A stretch of 64,000 nt of DNA, taken from Mytilisepta virgata. Taxonomy: Eukaryota > Mollusca > Bivalvia > Mytilida > Mytilidae. Of the stretch, positions 22,622-32,700 are shown in pieces. A program made the position numbers and the translations under genes. The stretch spans positions 18,445,139 through 18,509,138 of the forward strand of contig CM051512.1 of the NCBI GenBank assembly GCA_028015205.1, written 5' to 3'. Each line of letters starts with the position of its first letter. Positions within the stretch are counted from its first letter, which is position 1. Below the pieces are notes generated by a model. The model was given only the letters and a program-made list of their open reading frames with translations. It was not told the DNA's origin and did no database searches.

Positions 22622-23187
22622 GTGTACTGATATTAAAAGCATGATTGATTTTTCAATAATGTACAATGCCAAATGTGTTTATTACTTAAATTGTTGAAGA
22701 AGTAAAGAAAGTTTATCCAAAACCAGGATTTAGCTGATTCTCTATACAAGTATATATAATCATGTTAGATATAATAAATAATGACTAGAATCGTGTAGCT
22801 ATAAATGGAATAATTTTTACTATGTGCTGGTGAAGCACGGTTGATTTATAAACTTGATCACGGCCAAAAGTGTTTTATTCTCTATTTCGGTACACCATAA
22901 ACATGTCAAATACAATACATAATGACTAAATACATATCATATGGAAGGAAGGATAACTCTAATCTCTTATATAGATTTAGTGAGTACCATTTATCTCCAT
23001 TCGAACTTTTAAAACTAATCCCTCTCTCTAATGGGTCAGTATATGTTTATATATGAAAAAAAAAAAAAAAAAAACAACTTGTAAGTTTAGTATAAAATTA
23101 TCCCTCCTTATAGGATTTAGAGATGAAACTAATGTTTACATGACCAGTATAAATGATTGATTCTGAATATTAATTTGACAAAAGAAT
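22255..23187. other. LINE inter-ORF spacer
   Basis: About 0.9 kb between ORF1 and ORF2, non-coding. It includes a 41-T run (22578-22618, poly-A on the element's strand) and an A19 run near 23056-23074. The spacer is long for a LINE, so it may contain a later insertion, but no flanking duplication is obvious. Confidence 0.5.
22578..22618. repeat. Homopolymer T run (41 T)
   Basis: Poly-A on the LINE sense strand, inside the inter-ORF spacer. It could mark the 3' end of a small retroposed insert on the - strand. Confidence 0.9.
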
Positions 23188-24624
23188 TTAATACAAGGTG
23201 TTAATATATGATTGTCGATGTATATTATTGTTCATCGGAGGTGATGTGGTGTACGGATTCGGATTTGGATTCCACAACCATGGGTTTATGTAGTAGGGTA
23301 TAGGTCCAGGATATACTTGTGGCATTCTCGGAGGCATCATTTGTGGTACAAAAGGTTGAAATGGTGGTGGCGGCGGTGGTGTGGATAGGCTGAATGACTG
23401 GCTTTTATTGAACGAGTAATCGTTTTTATGTTTCATACTGCTGTTTGTTACAGATTTCCACTCGTTTGGCTTACTTTGACTTTGCAGTATGTTCAGGGTT
23501 GATTTTAGGTGTTTCACCAAGGCTGGAATGCCAGTGTGTGTATTTAGATGGACGTGATCATAGAACATATTGTCAGACGGGTGAAAAGGTTTTATCACAT
23601 TCACTTTTGTGAACCTAGATGCTGCATTTATGATGATCGAATTTGCCTCCGTTGTGCTCTCCATCTTTATATCTTTCCTCCTCATGAGCGGAAGGATATG
23701 TATTTCTGAGTCAGGCCATGTTTCGGTGGCCACTTTAAATAATGTAATGAATTGGTCCAGTACTAGTGCTCCTTTGTTTTGGAGGTCTCGAGCTCCAATA
23801 TTAATTATGACCTTCTTTGGGTTAAGGTTTTTCCCTTGGGCGACAATATATTCAGTACAGGCTTCAGCCCCACCTTGGATGTATCTCATTAGACTTGTTT
23901 CTCTCGGTGAAAATCTTTTTGTTGAGATTCTCCTGAGAATGGAATCACACAAAATGAAGTAATCACAGTATGTACCCTTAGGTTTTGGATCATTTGCATT
24001 TAGTGGGGCACTTGGTATTGTTTCCTTGCGGTTGGTATTTGAAGTTGTTGTGGCATTTTGTATTGTTTCCTTGGTGTTGGTATCTTCTACAATAACTGTC
24101 TTAGTACCTTCTTTATTTTTCAGTTTCATGTCGTTTTTTGTGAATATCACCTCTTGATATATGATATCAAGTTTTTCTGTTATTTTGTCCTGATTTTTTT
24201 CTAGTTTACTTATCTTTTCGTCCATTTCCTGTGTGCTGTTTTCATAATTCATGATTTCTCTGCATTTTTCAAGAATTTCTACATGTTTGGTTTTCGTTTC
24301 ACTCTGTTCATTGCTTATTTTGTTTAGTTTACTGTCAAATACATTGAGTTTTGAGTGAATTGATTCAATTTGGCCGTTTGTATGATTTAACTTTTTCTCA
24401 AAAACTTTGATATTGTCGGTTGTTTCTTTTAATGATTTATTCAATTTACTATTCTTCTCTGACGAATCTAATGACAGATTTTCTAGTGTACTCTTGACAT
24501 CACTCACTAGATTGACCACCTTGATGAGGGTTTCATTAAGAGTTTCTAATACTGTGTTAATATTGGACAATTTGTTATGAATTGTTTCTTGTCGTGCAGA
24601 TATCCTCTCTTTTGCAGTTGGCAA
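23188..24624 (-). CDS. LINE ORF1, coiled coil plus SGNH-esterase-like domain
   Basis: 478 residues. Residues about 10-180 are heptad-like, rich in Leu/Ile/Lys/Glu (coiled coil). From about 220, YFILCDSILRR, a KKVIINIGARDLQ block and FYDHVHLNTHTG resemble blocks I, III and V of SGNH/GDSL hydrolases, with the serine in CDS and the D-x-x-H pair present. The C-terminal ~80 residues are proline-rich (PPPPPPFQPF). Such esterase-type ORF1s are known from CR1-group LINEs. It overlaps the upstream ORF by 79 bases in another frame and is probably the same protein after a one-base shift. Confidence 0.75.
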   Translation of the reverse strand: MPTAKERISARQETIHNKLSNINTVLETLNETLIKVVNLVSDVKSTLENLSLDSSEKNSKLNKSLKETTDNIKVFEKKLNHTNGQIESIHSKLNVFDSKLNKISNEQSETKTKHVEILEKCREIMNYENSTQEMDEKISKLEKNQDKITEKLDIIYQEVIFTKNDMKLKNKEGTKTVIVEDTNTKETIQNATTTSNTNRKETIPSAPLNANDPKPKGTYCDYFILCDSILRRISTKRFSPRETSLMRYIQGGAEACTEYIVAQGKNLNPKKVIINIGARDLQNKGALVLDQFITLFKVATETWPDSEIHILPLMRRKDIKMESTTEANSIIINAASRFTKVNVIKPFHPSDNMFYDHVHLNTHTGIPALVKHLKSTLNILQSQSKPNEWKSVTNSSMKHKNDYSFNKSQSFSLSTPPPPPPFQPFVPQMMPPRMPQVYPGPIPYYINPWLWNPNPNPYTTSPPMNNNIHRQSYINTLY

Positions 24625-25310
24625 AAATCATGTGATTTCGTGACATGGGAGGTAGGGGTTGAAGTAAGCTTTAATTGGCCATTTTCTTCTGTATCATTGG
24701 TTATACTTGGCAATTCTAGATCTTTGTTTTTGCTGGCTTTGTGACTAGATACAGGAGTTGATGTTAATTGAAATAGATTGTTATTATTGTATCTATGATC
24801 CACAATGGTAATATCAGATTCACTATGGTCCAGTAACGACTTTTTGTTGGTTTCGTGATTTGTATGAATGACTGTGTCAAGTTTCTTGGGGAAAGTTTGT
24901 TGCAATTCACTTTCGTCTGTACAGGGATTTACATGGATGTCGGTATATGAGTTGACCTTATCTTTTAAAGATTCAAAGAATTTGGACTCAAAAAGTTTGC
25001 ATTTAGCTCCTTGTAGCACAATAGATCCTGTTGCATGAATATTAAATTTAACTGAGTACTGCTGAGAATTGTCATCTTCAACGTTGACTTTGATAACCGT
25101 GAGGGGGGTGGTGTCTTTTACCAGTTCGGTTTTCCCTGCGCCAAAGAAACAAAGGATCCCCTTTTTCCATGCATTAGTGTGTGCAGTTTTGAACGTTATG
25201 TTATTAGTCTGGCCATTACATTGTTCGTGCACTATTTTATTTATATATGCTGCTTGCTGTAGCTTTAATTGTGGTTTTGCTTGGCTTTTTAGCTTTTGTT
25301 TTGGCTTGAT
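24546..25310 (-). CDS. LINE ORF1, N-terminal part
   Basis: The frame is open from a stop near 25310 to 24546, with no ATG in it: the nominal first residue at 25232 is a GTG. Recognisable features are TAHTNAWKKGILCFFGAG, a KFNIHATGSIVLQG strand-turn typical of mollusc LINE ORF1 N-termini, and a Ser/Thr/Asp-rich spacer with two LTSTP repeats. Near 24630 the reading passes naturally into the frame of 24624-23188 if one T is added in a short T-run. Either the start codon is lost or the element is 5' truncated. Confidence 0.6.
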   Translation of the reverse strand: MKPKQKLKSQAKPQLKLQQAAYINKIVHEQCNGQTNNITFKTAHTNAWKKGILCFFGAGKTELVKDTTPLTVIKVNVEDDNSQQYSVKFNIHATGSIVLQGAKCKLFESKFFESLKDKVNSYTDIHVNPCTDESELQQTFPKKLDTVIHTNHETNKKSLLDHSESDITIVDHRYNNNNLFQLTSTPVSSHKASKNKDLELPSITNDTEENGQLKLTSTPTSHVTKSHDFCQLQKRGYLHDKKQFITNCPILTQY

Positions 25311-25319
25311 TTTGGGTTA

Positions 25320-25712
25320 TATCTACTTTTTATGATGTTATTCTAAATGTGGTAAAAGTCTTTTTTTTTCTTTTTTTAGCTATCTAATCTTTTTTTTTTC
25401 TTTTTTTTTTTTTTTTAGAACATGCTTTTTTTTATAATTTAAATTTGAAATGATATATTTTTTTCTTGTCTATTAATTTTATTTTTAAATTTGAATAAGT
25501 CAAAATTTGTTTTAAAATTTTTAAAATTTTGCTGAGTATGCTGTATGCTTGTATGTAGTGCTGCTTATTTTTATTTATGCTTGCATGATTGTTTCTGTTG
25601 TGTTTTATGTTTGTCATGTATGTCGGTTTTAAAAGCTCTATAGAGCTTATGTTGTCTGTAATACATTTTACCGACTTTAAATAAATTTTACTTGACTTGA
25701 CTTGACTTGACA
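25320..25712 (+). repeat. LINE-like 3' tail with (CTTGA)n end
   Basis: Read on the + strand: T-rich 3'-UTR-like sequence, then aataaattttacttgacttgacttgacttgac. An AATAAA-like signal followed by a short tandem tail is the usual 3' end of another mollusc LINE. It would be a 5'-truncated copy placed head to head with the - strand LINE. Alternatively it is part of the - strand element's 5' region. Confidence 0.4.
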
Positions 25713-26688
25713 TCCACTTCAGACGGCTGAGTGTGGTATGCCTTATAAAAGTTCTTGTTAGGTGATCATCTCACAGACACAGTAGTGAACATAGGGTTCA
25801 CGATATTTTCGGCTTTGTAGATCTAAATACCTTGGTATTGTTTTAAAACACCAAGTAAGTCAGTACATAAAAACACAGCAAGTGCACGAAGAACCACAAA
25901 GAACCACTTATAAAGGACTATATGCAAACCTTAATTTAAATCAGCACTATGTTTGGATTTTTTCTTACTATATTTATTGATTTTATCCCAAAAATATTTT
26001 TTTAAATATTGATTAATTTCCATAAAAAAAAAAACGAAATAACATACTGCACAAGAAAATCAAAAATTGGTTCAGGTGTGGAATTGTTCAGTTTGTTATG
26101 AAATCTAAGTTAAAGACCTTTATTTTAAGGATTTTAAATCAACCTTATTTAGGTACCGATCGTTTCAAAACCGATCACATCATACAAAAATCCATGTCCC
26201 TTACTTTAATACATTGGAAGCATTAAGTTTTTGCTATTTATAGCTTAGATATGTTGTTTTGAAAAACTATCCTTTTACCCGCTTTTTTGTCTAATCTATT
26301 AATACTTTATTTGAACATGTTGAACTTGGCATCAGGCAGTATTAAAAAAAAATCATATTTGGTTGATTTTCAGTGATTGGCATATATATATCTTGGGCAA
26401 AAAAGCACATTTAGCATGTGTTGAAGTTCAAATGACAACAATACTATTATTTGTAATTATTTCTTAATATCTGCTTGTATGTGCTTGTATGTGCTGTATT
26501 ATTAATCGCACAAATCCAATAGATAAGACAACTCTGAGCTAAAGAGACAAGCAAAAAGTTACAACATAGAGAAAAGCAAGTGTCATAAAAACAATCGTGT
26601 TGGTACAACATTTGGAAAGTGGATCACAATGTGATATGTAACTTGAGAATATAAGAATACAAATAGTGCATTTGTGCAAAAACAAGGA
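25713..26688. other. Intergenic DNA, no gene seen
   Basis: AT-rich, no coding signal or clear repeat. Confidence 0.45.
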
Positions 26689-26927
26689 GGGGCCTTGGTG
26701 GTCGAGTGGTCTAGGTAGTTCGTCATGACTACTAATGATCACTAGCCTGTCAACACTGCAGTTGTGAGTTCGAATCTCACCTGTGGCGGGGTGTGTTCGA
26801 CTCCAAACTTAATTGAAAAGGATTGCCAATTTTGCTACGGAAGGTTGGTGGTTCTCTTGGGGTACTCCGGGTTCCTTCACCAATAAAAACTGACCGCCGC
26901 CCCAACTAAACAAACAAACAAACAAAA
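26689..26927 (+). mobile_element. tRNA-derived SINE, copy 1
   Basis: A tRNA-like head has a perfect A box (tggtcgagtgg, 26699-26709) and a B box (gttcgaatctc, about 26768-26778). It is followed by a conserved body (aattgaaaaggattgcc...ggtggttctct) and an acaaacaaacaaacaaa tail. A close relative is at 40849-41105. The head is not a usable tRNA gene because the acceptor arms do not pair and the body continues. Confidence 0.8.
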
Positions 26928-27339
26928 ACTAGGAAAAATCGTTTTCTGATACTCTTTATGAATAATTTTAGTTTAAGCAAATTTAATTTTTGAACTTAAA
27001 AGCAATGGGTAATGTCCATATTATTGATCAATTTCTGAATTTCAATCAGTCCCGTTCCAATGTATTATACTTTACGAAGAAAAACTATTAGATAAAATGA
27101 AAAAATAAAAAATTTAAATTACATTTTTGTACATTAAACTGCTTAATACACTATTGCTATTTAGAATTAAGGTCCTTTAAGTGCGAATCTATGATGTGCA
27201 TATGGTCCTTAGTGCACTAAAGAGGTCCTTTGGGGTGTTTTTATGGACCGTAACCAGACAAGATCATTTCCATGTTTTACAGAAAAGAAACAATACTTTC
27301 CACATTTTACTTTGATATGCATGGTGAACATTTTCAACA

Positions 27340-27805
27340 TTTTTGGCTCACGTGGCCTAAAAGTCCATGTGAGCTATTGCCATCACTTTGCGTCTGTCGT
27401 CGTCTGTCCGTTAACTTTTCACATAAATTTGAATTTTCTTCTCCAAAGCCCTATGGCCCATTGAAACCAAACTTGGTGGGGATGTTCATTGGATGGTCCT
27501 CTACAAAGTGTATGTTTTTGGTTCTGATCCAAAATTCAACATTTATGCACTCTGATTCATGGCTGAAATTTAAAAAATCTTCTCAGAAACTACAAAAGCA
27601 ATTGAATTGTTATATTGCAGGAATGATCCTTACATGGTCATCTACAAAATTGATGTCATTTATGCCGATCTGAAATCCAAGATGGCCACTACCATGGCAC
27701 ACATTTAACATAGGATCCTTTGGAAATACATACAAACATCTTGTCAGAAACTGTTTGAGTTAAATCCAGGTGAGCGATACATGCTCTTGAGAGCCTCTAG
27801 TTTTC
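27340..27805 (+). repeat. Dispersed bivalve-type repeat
   Basis: Starts ggctcacgtggcctaaaagtccatgtgagc, a short palindrome written here as one motif in two halves (ggctcacgtgg / ccatgtgagc). It contains internal monomers of the type 'gaaaccaaacttggtgg...ggtcctctacaaa' and ends ggtgagcgatacatgctcttgagagcctctag. Same family as 29960-30780 in JAK intron 1. Confidence 0.65.
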
Positions 27806-28738
27806 ATATTGGAAAAATAAAAACTGTATAATTGGAAAAAAAATATGATTAATTTACTGTTTTTTATTTTTAATTACACTGTGAAAAGTCTTAACTTCAT
27901 TCACATTTAGTTATAAAAAATTGGTAAAACTATTAAAATTTTTGATTATGTTTTAAAGTACACATATAACATGTTTTCAAGAGTTAAGATAAATACAAAA
28001 ATAATTTCTTAGCAGGTGTTTAAGTATAAGTTGATTTTGATTAGTTCCTATGAAACCCCAGAGGTTTTACCTCAGCTACGATTAATTAAACATAAAAGCT
28101 TGGCTTCTGATTGGTAAAGAAAATGACCAGTTGCTAATAAAAATCGTGTAGTTGTCGCCACTGTGTTCAAAGAAATTTGTCAGCAATATGTTATATGATT
28201 TTGAATGTAAAACAAAATTTTAGTATGGGAATTCAAAACTTCTGGAATATTTCATTTATTCATCTCCGACATTTGTTTCACTTTTCATGGAGTAACAGAT
28301 CTAGGTTCATCTTAATTGGTCAAAACAAATCTATTTTTTTGGCTATTGAAACTTTAATTCGGCAAATCAGAAATCTCAGTAAAAAGCCACTTTGTCTAAT
28401 GGGAATTATTCCCTATCGCTGGCACAGTAATTCCAGAAATTAATTCTTTACCATGTATTTATTGAGTCTTTAATTCCTTCAGACAGGTAACTTTATTCAT
28501 TGAAAAAACGATGTCCAGTTAATACATGTATATTAATTAAATTTTGAGTACTTGGAATTCTGGTTAAGAAAAAATCATGATACTCATGTGTTTGGCTTTG
28601 TTATTTTTCAGTTTAATGTGAATTGGAACTGACAAGGGCACATGATAAACACATGTCCGTATAAATTAAAAATAAAATAAAATATAAAGTAAAATGCTCT
28701 TACTGACACATGTGACATTAGGATAACTTTCTGATATC
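27806..28738. other. Region upstream of the JAK gene
   Basis: No coding signal. It should contain the promoter and any untranslated first exon, but no motif can be assigned with confidence. Confidence 0.4.
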
Positions 28739-28892
28739 ACTGTTGATATCAGTGAGGATAATATACAAATATCATGATAACATACAGATATCAGGACAAC
28801 TTACAAATGTCACGATAATTTACAAATATCAGAATAACTTAACAATATCAGGATAACTTAACAATATCAGGATAACCTAGCGATTTCAGGAT
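28739..28892. repeat. ~19-bp tandem array directly before the JAK ATG
   Basis: About eight imperfect units of the type ataacttaacaatatcagg. The last ones are nearly identical and the early ones more diverged. The array ends 15 bases before the start codon, so it is probably transcribed as 5' UTR or lies at the core promoter. Confidence 0.8.
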
Positions 28893-28907
28893 TAATAAAA
28901 AAACAAT

Positions 28908-29783
28908 ATGGCAGGCCTGGTAAATGAGTTTGAGACAATACAAATTAAAATATCTGTTAGTCCAAAGACTCACCAAGTTTCATCAAATTCGGATGAAATG
29001 ACAATCTCAGTGAGTGAACTCTGCAGTCACTTAGTACAAAAATATTCAAGAGATGACATTGGTCCTGCAGCAGTTCAGTTATTTGGGATTTGTAAGTTTG
29101 ATACAAGTAAGAAAACTTGCACATGGCTTAACCCTAAGAAAAGTTTAAAAAAAATTCAGACTTCTGGAATAAAAGGATTGAACAATTTGCATCTGAGGAT
29201 GAGATTCACTCCTACAAAAAGTACCATTGATGCAAGGCTCTTTCATAATTTATGTAGCTCCCAGGATTCTAACTGTGTAAATTTTCTGATACGCTATTTG
29301 TATCATCAAGTTAAAGACGATTTTGTAACAGACAGGCTATTAACAATTTATGGCAAAAAAGTGTTATCAGAGACAGCCAGAGGAATAGGTGTTCTTGACC
29401 TCCTAATTATGGCCAGAGTATCGAAAATTGATCCACCAGAAAAAATATTTGATGAATTGGATAAAGAGAAACCTTGCAGATCCTGTGTATTTTTCATGTT
29501 GCCCTTTTTAAGCCATCACAGTCTTCATGAAATCTTGCCAAAAAGGGAATGTGATAGTGCCTGGAAGGAATACAAACTTAAAAATAACATGAAAACCAAA
29601 CTATTAGCATACAGTGCTGAGTATTCAACAGACCAAATTACATGTGAGGATTTAATGCTGCGGTACATTCAGGAAATCATGGTTGACATTACAGAGAGAT
29701 ATGCAGCAAGGGTGCCTAATATAGATGGAAAGTTTGAAATAACACTGGATATTCCAAATGGTTGTGGAATGTATATAAGGGAG
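28908..29783 (+). CDS. JAK: JAK exon 1 (FERM F1-F2)
   Basis: Residues 1-292. An N-terminal ubiquitin-like lobe (F1) is followed by [12 protein letters not shown], then [18 protein letters not shown] and [15 protein letters not shown], the JAK-type F2 helical lobe that docks receptor box1/box2. Ends MYIRE|gtaagaag, phase 0. The ATG is preceded by tandem in-frame stops. Confidence 0.9.
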
Positions 29784-32700
29784 GTAAGAAGTAAATAAAA
29801 ATACATGTAGCTTAAGATTTTTGTGAATCATTAAAGTATCTACCGTAGTCCAAAGGTCCTTTGTTTGGCATTAAAAAGTTGAGGGACCAGATTTGTCTGG
29901 ATTGTCACAATAATTGAATTAAACATGCTAGTCCATCAGATGGGGTTGAAATTTACAGATTTTAGCACACCTGGCTTTGCCATCCCTTTGCGTCCATCCA
30001 TCGTATGTTGTCCGTCCGTCTTCTTTCTAAAAAACCATGGAACCAAACTTGGCAGCAATGTTCCTGGGAAGGTCCTTAACATAATTTGTAATTTTGGTTC
30101 CGATCGAATATTCAACATGGCTACCAGACCCGATAATGTGTTCTAATTGGCTGAAATTTTAAAAATCTACTTGTCAGAAAACATATGATCAAATGAACTT
30201 CTACTTTGCAGGGGTGTTCCTTAGGTGGTCCTCTACCAAATTGGTAATTTTGGTGCTGATTCGAAATCCAAGACGGCCACCACTGTGGGACAAAGTTAAC
30301 ATACAAAATGTAGGACCTTATGGGAAATACATACAAACAACTTCTTCGAAACCATTTGACAGATTGAAATGATAATAGGCCTGAATGATTGTATGATGGT
30401 CCTGTACCAAATTTATAATTTTGCTGCCGATCTGTCATCCAAGATGGCCACCAGCAAGGGAATTAGGACCCTATGGAAAATACATACAAAAATATTCTTT
30501 AGAGAACCACTGAATGGATTGAAACCAAACATATAAAGAATATTTCTATTGATGTGCTGACCAAATGTTGTTACTTTAAGGCTGATATGTCATTCAAGAT
30601 GGCCACCAGCTGGGGACTTAGTTTAACATAGGACCTTATGGGAAAAACATACAAACAGCTTTGAAAATTGCCGAATGGATTGAAACCATACATGGTATGG
30701 ATGTTGATCTCAAGGTCCCTTAGCAATGAACAAATGGAAATATCAGGTGAGCGATACAGGCTCCTGGGAGCCTCTGGTTTGTTTTTATTATGTTTAGGGA
30801 ATTTCTCTTTACTTATTAAATTTGATTAAAACGCTCTGGTGATTTTTAAGAGTTATCTCCCTGTAGTGTTGGGTACCACCTTAAGTATATTAAACATTCC
30901 TATGTTAGTGTCAAAAATTGTGTCTTTCACAAAGTGTCCTACAGATAGCTAGCTAGTGGAAGGAGATTCGAATCCCAGGATCTTTCTTTAATGTGCAGAT
31001 GAGGTTGTCTGTAATGAACTGCAAATGATTTTTGAGGAGAATATGTCAAAAATTTCTCTTAAAATATTGTTTAAAAAAGCTGCATCTTTTTTCTTAGTTG
31101 TAAATTCTTATTGCCTTTCAATGCTGAAATATCTACATGTAAATCTTTAATTGAGAAAATTTTACATTCGTGTGCATTGTTAATCATTTATTTTAAATAA
31201 ATTTGAAGTGACATTTAACAAATGGGACATTTTTGGCAATGATCAGCTATTGAATCTAATTATTTGAACCATGTTGACCTGCAGGACTCAAAAGATTGTT
31301 ATTTTCAATACATGTACATATATGCAGTACACACAGTAACATATGCATGATGTCAGGCATTTTATAATGGATTAATTCCTGGTACAAAAGCCCTACCTAT
31401 GTATGACAAAAAGAAACATGAGAAATGCTTGTATTTTTATTGGATTTTCATTTTATACCAGTGGTTAGTAAAGCAGAGATGATGATTCATGACAGCCACT
31501 TTAACAAACTTTAAAAATAATTTTTTTTGTTTGCCCTGAATTATCTCAATATACCTGTTTGTTTTAAGATATCTGGAAGTGATCATCATGTGCCAGTCTT
31601 GTTTAGTCATATTGAAGAACTACAGTGTGCCACGATACAGTGTAATGATACCAATGAGAATACTGGTACGAAAAGCACAATCGTCCATGTTCACAGGGCC
31701 AATGGAATACCACAGGTATAAATAAAGTAGAAAAGTTTTATGTATGTATTTCCATTGCAAGGTTAAACGTAGCAGAGAATTCATAATCATAAAGAAATTT
31801 AATTATACTATAGTGTTATTAAGGATGCTCGCTGGTCATGTTTTGGTCTTTTTGTCAAGATTTTCGGAATCATCGGGTTTTATCCATTTCTTAAACATGA
31901 AATTTTTTGCCCATGAACCCCCACTTTTTCTTTTATAATTCAATCATATATACCTTAAAATGGTATTTGACAAAATTTTATGAAATCCTTTTTATTTTTT
32001 CATACATCTTTGAGAGACTGAAGTTGTTAATGCAAAGACAATGAAAAATCCAGAGAAAACCCATTTCCTGCAAATTTTCAAGGCCTTATAGCTCAAAAAT
32101 GAGCACATGAACCTATATTTTTTTCTTGCTTATTTGTTTACTATTCATATGTTCTCTCAAACTAAAACACCTATTTCAAATCTTATTTATTTTCTATTAG
32201 ACCAGTGATCATCCTTAAATGGGTATTTTTATATAAAGCCTGTATTATGTCCGAGTCAGGCGTATTGGGTCAAAGTCAGCTGTATAGGCCCGAGGCAACG
32301 AGGACATAAAACAGGCTTTATATAAAAATACTGTATGAGGACATAATACAGGCTTTATATAAAAATACCCCTTTTATCACACCTTTATTAACTAATGACT
32401 TCAAATTACAGTACTTTTATTAACCAATGACTTATAATACATTATAAATTGTCTATGAAGTACAATCCCATGTGTCTGAAATGGATCATTAATACAGGTT
32501 TTATACAGAAAAACCAGAACTATTAATTAATACAGGTCTTATACAGAAAATCCTGTATTAGACCTGTATTAATGACCAGTTCCAGCTTTGTATTAACTGG
32601 ACAGTTTTTACTGTATTTCAACACATTACATTGTAGTTAATAATATAGTGTTATTAACTGGCTGTTTCTGTATTGGCACTGGTATAGATTCAAGGTTTGC

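Larger units (their letters stand above)
18561..25310 (-). mobile_element. Non-LTR retrotransposon (LINE), CR1/L2-like, near full length
   Basis: Two ORFs in LINE order on the - strand: ORF1 (25310-23188) with coiled coil and SGNH-esterase-like region, and ORF2 (22254-18797) with endonuclease and reverse transcriptase. The 3' end on the - strand is aataaatatttcgtatttcgtat, a short tandem tail instead of poly(A), as is common in CR1/L2-type elements. The clade is not settled by eye. Both ORFs appear broken by one-base shifts, so either the copy is recently dead or the breaks are sequence errors. The 5' boundary is uncertain. Confidence 0.85.

Noticed and set aside
26689..26790. A functional tRNA gene
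   Set aside because: A and B boxes are present, but the acceptor stem does not close and a SINE body and tail follow. A second copy has the same body.
30001..30438. ORFs in JAK intron 1 (both strands)
   Set aside because: They fall inside the dispersed bivalve repeat and have no protein resemblance.
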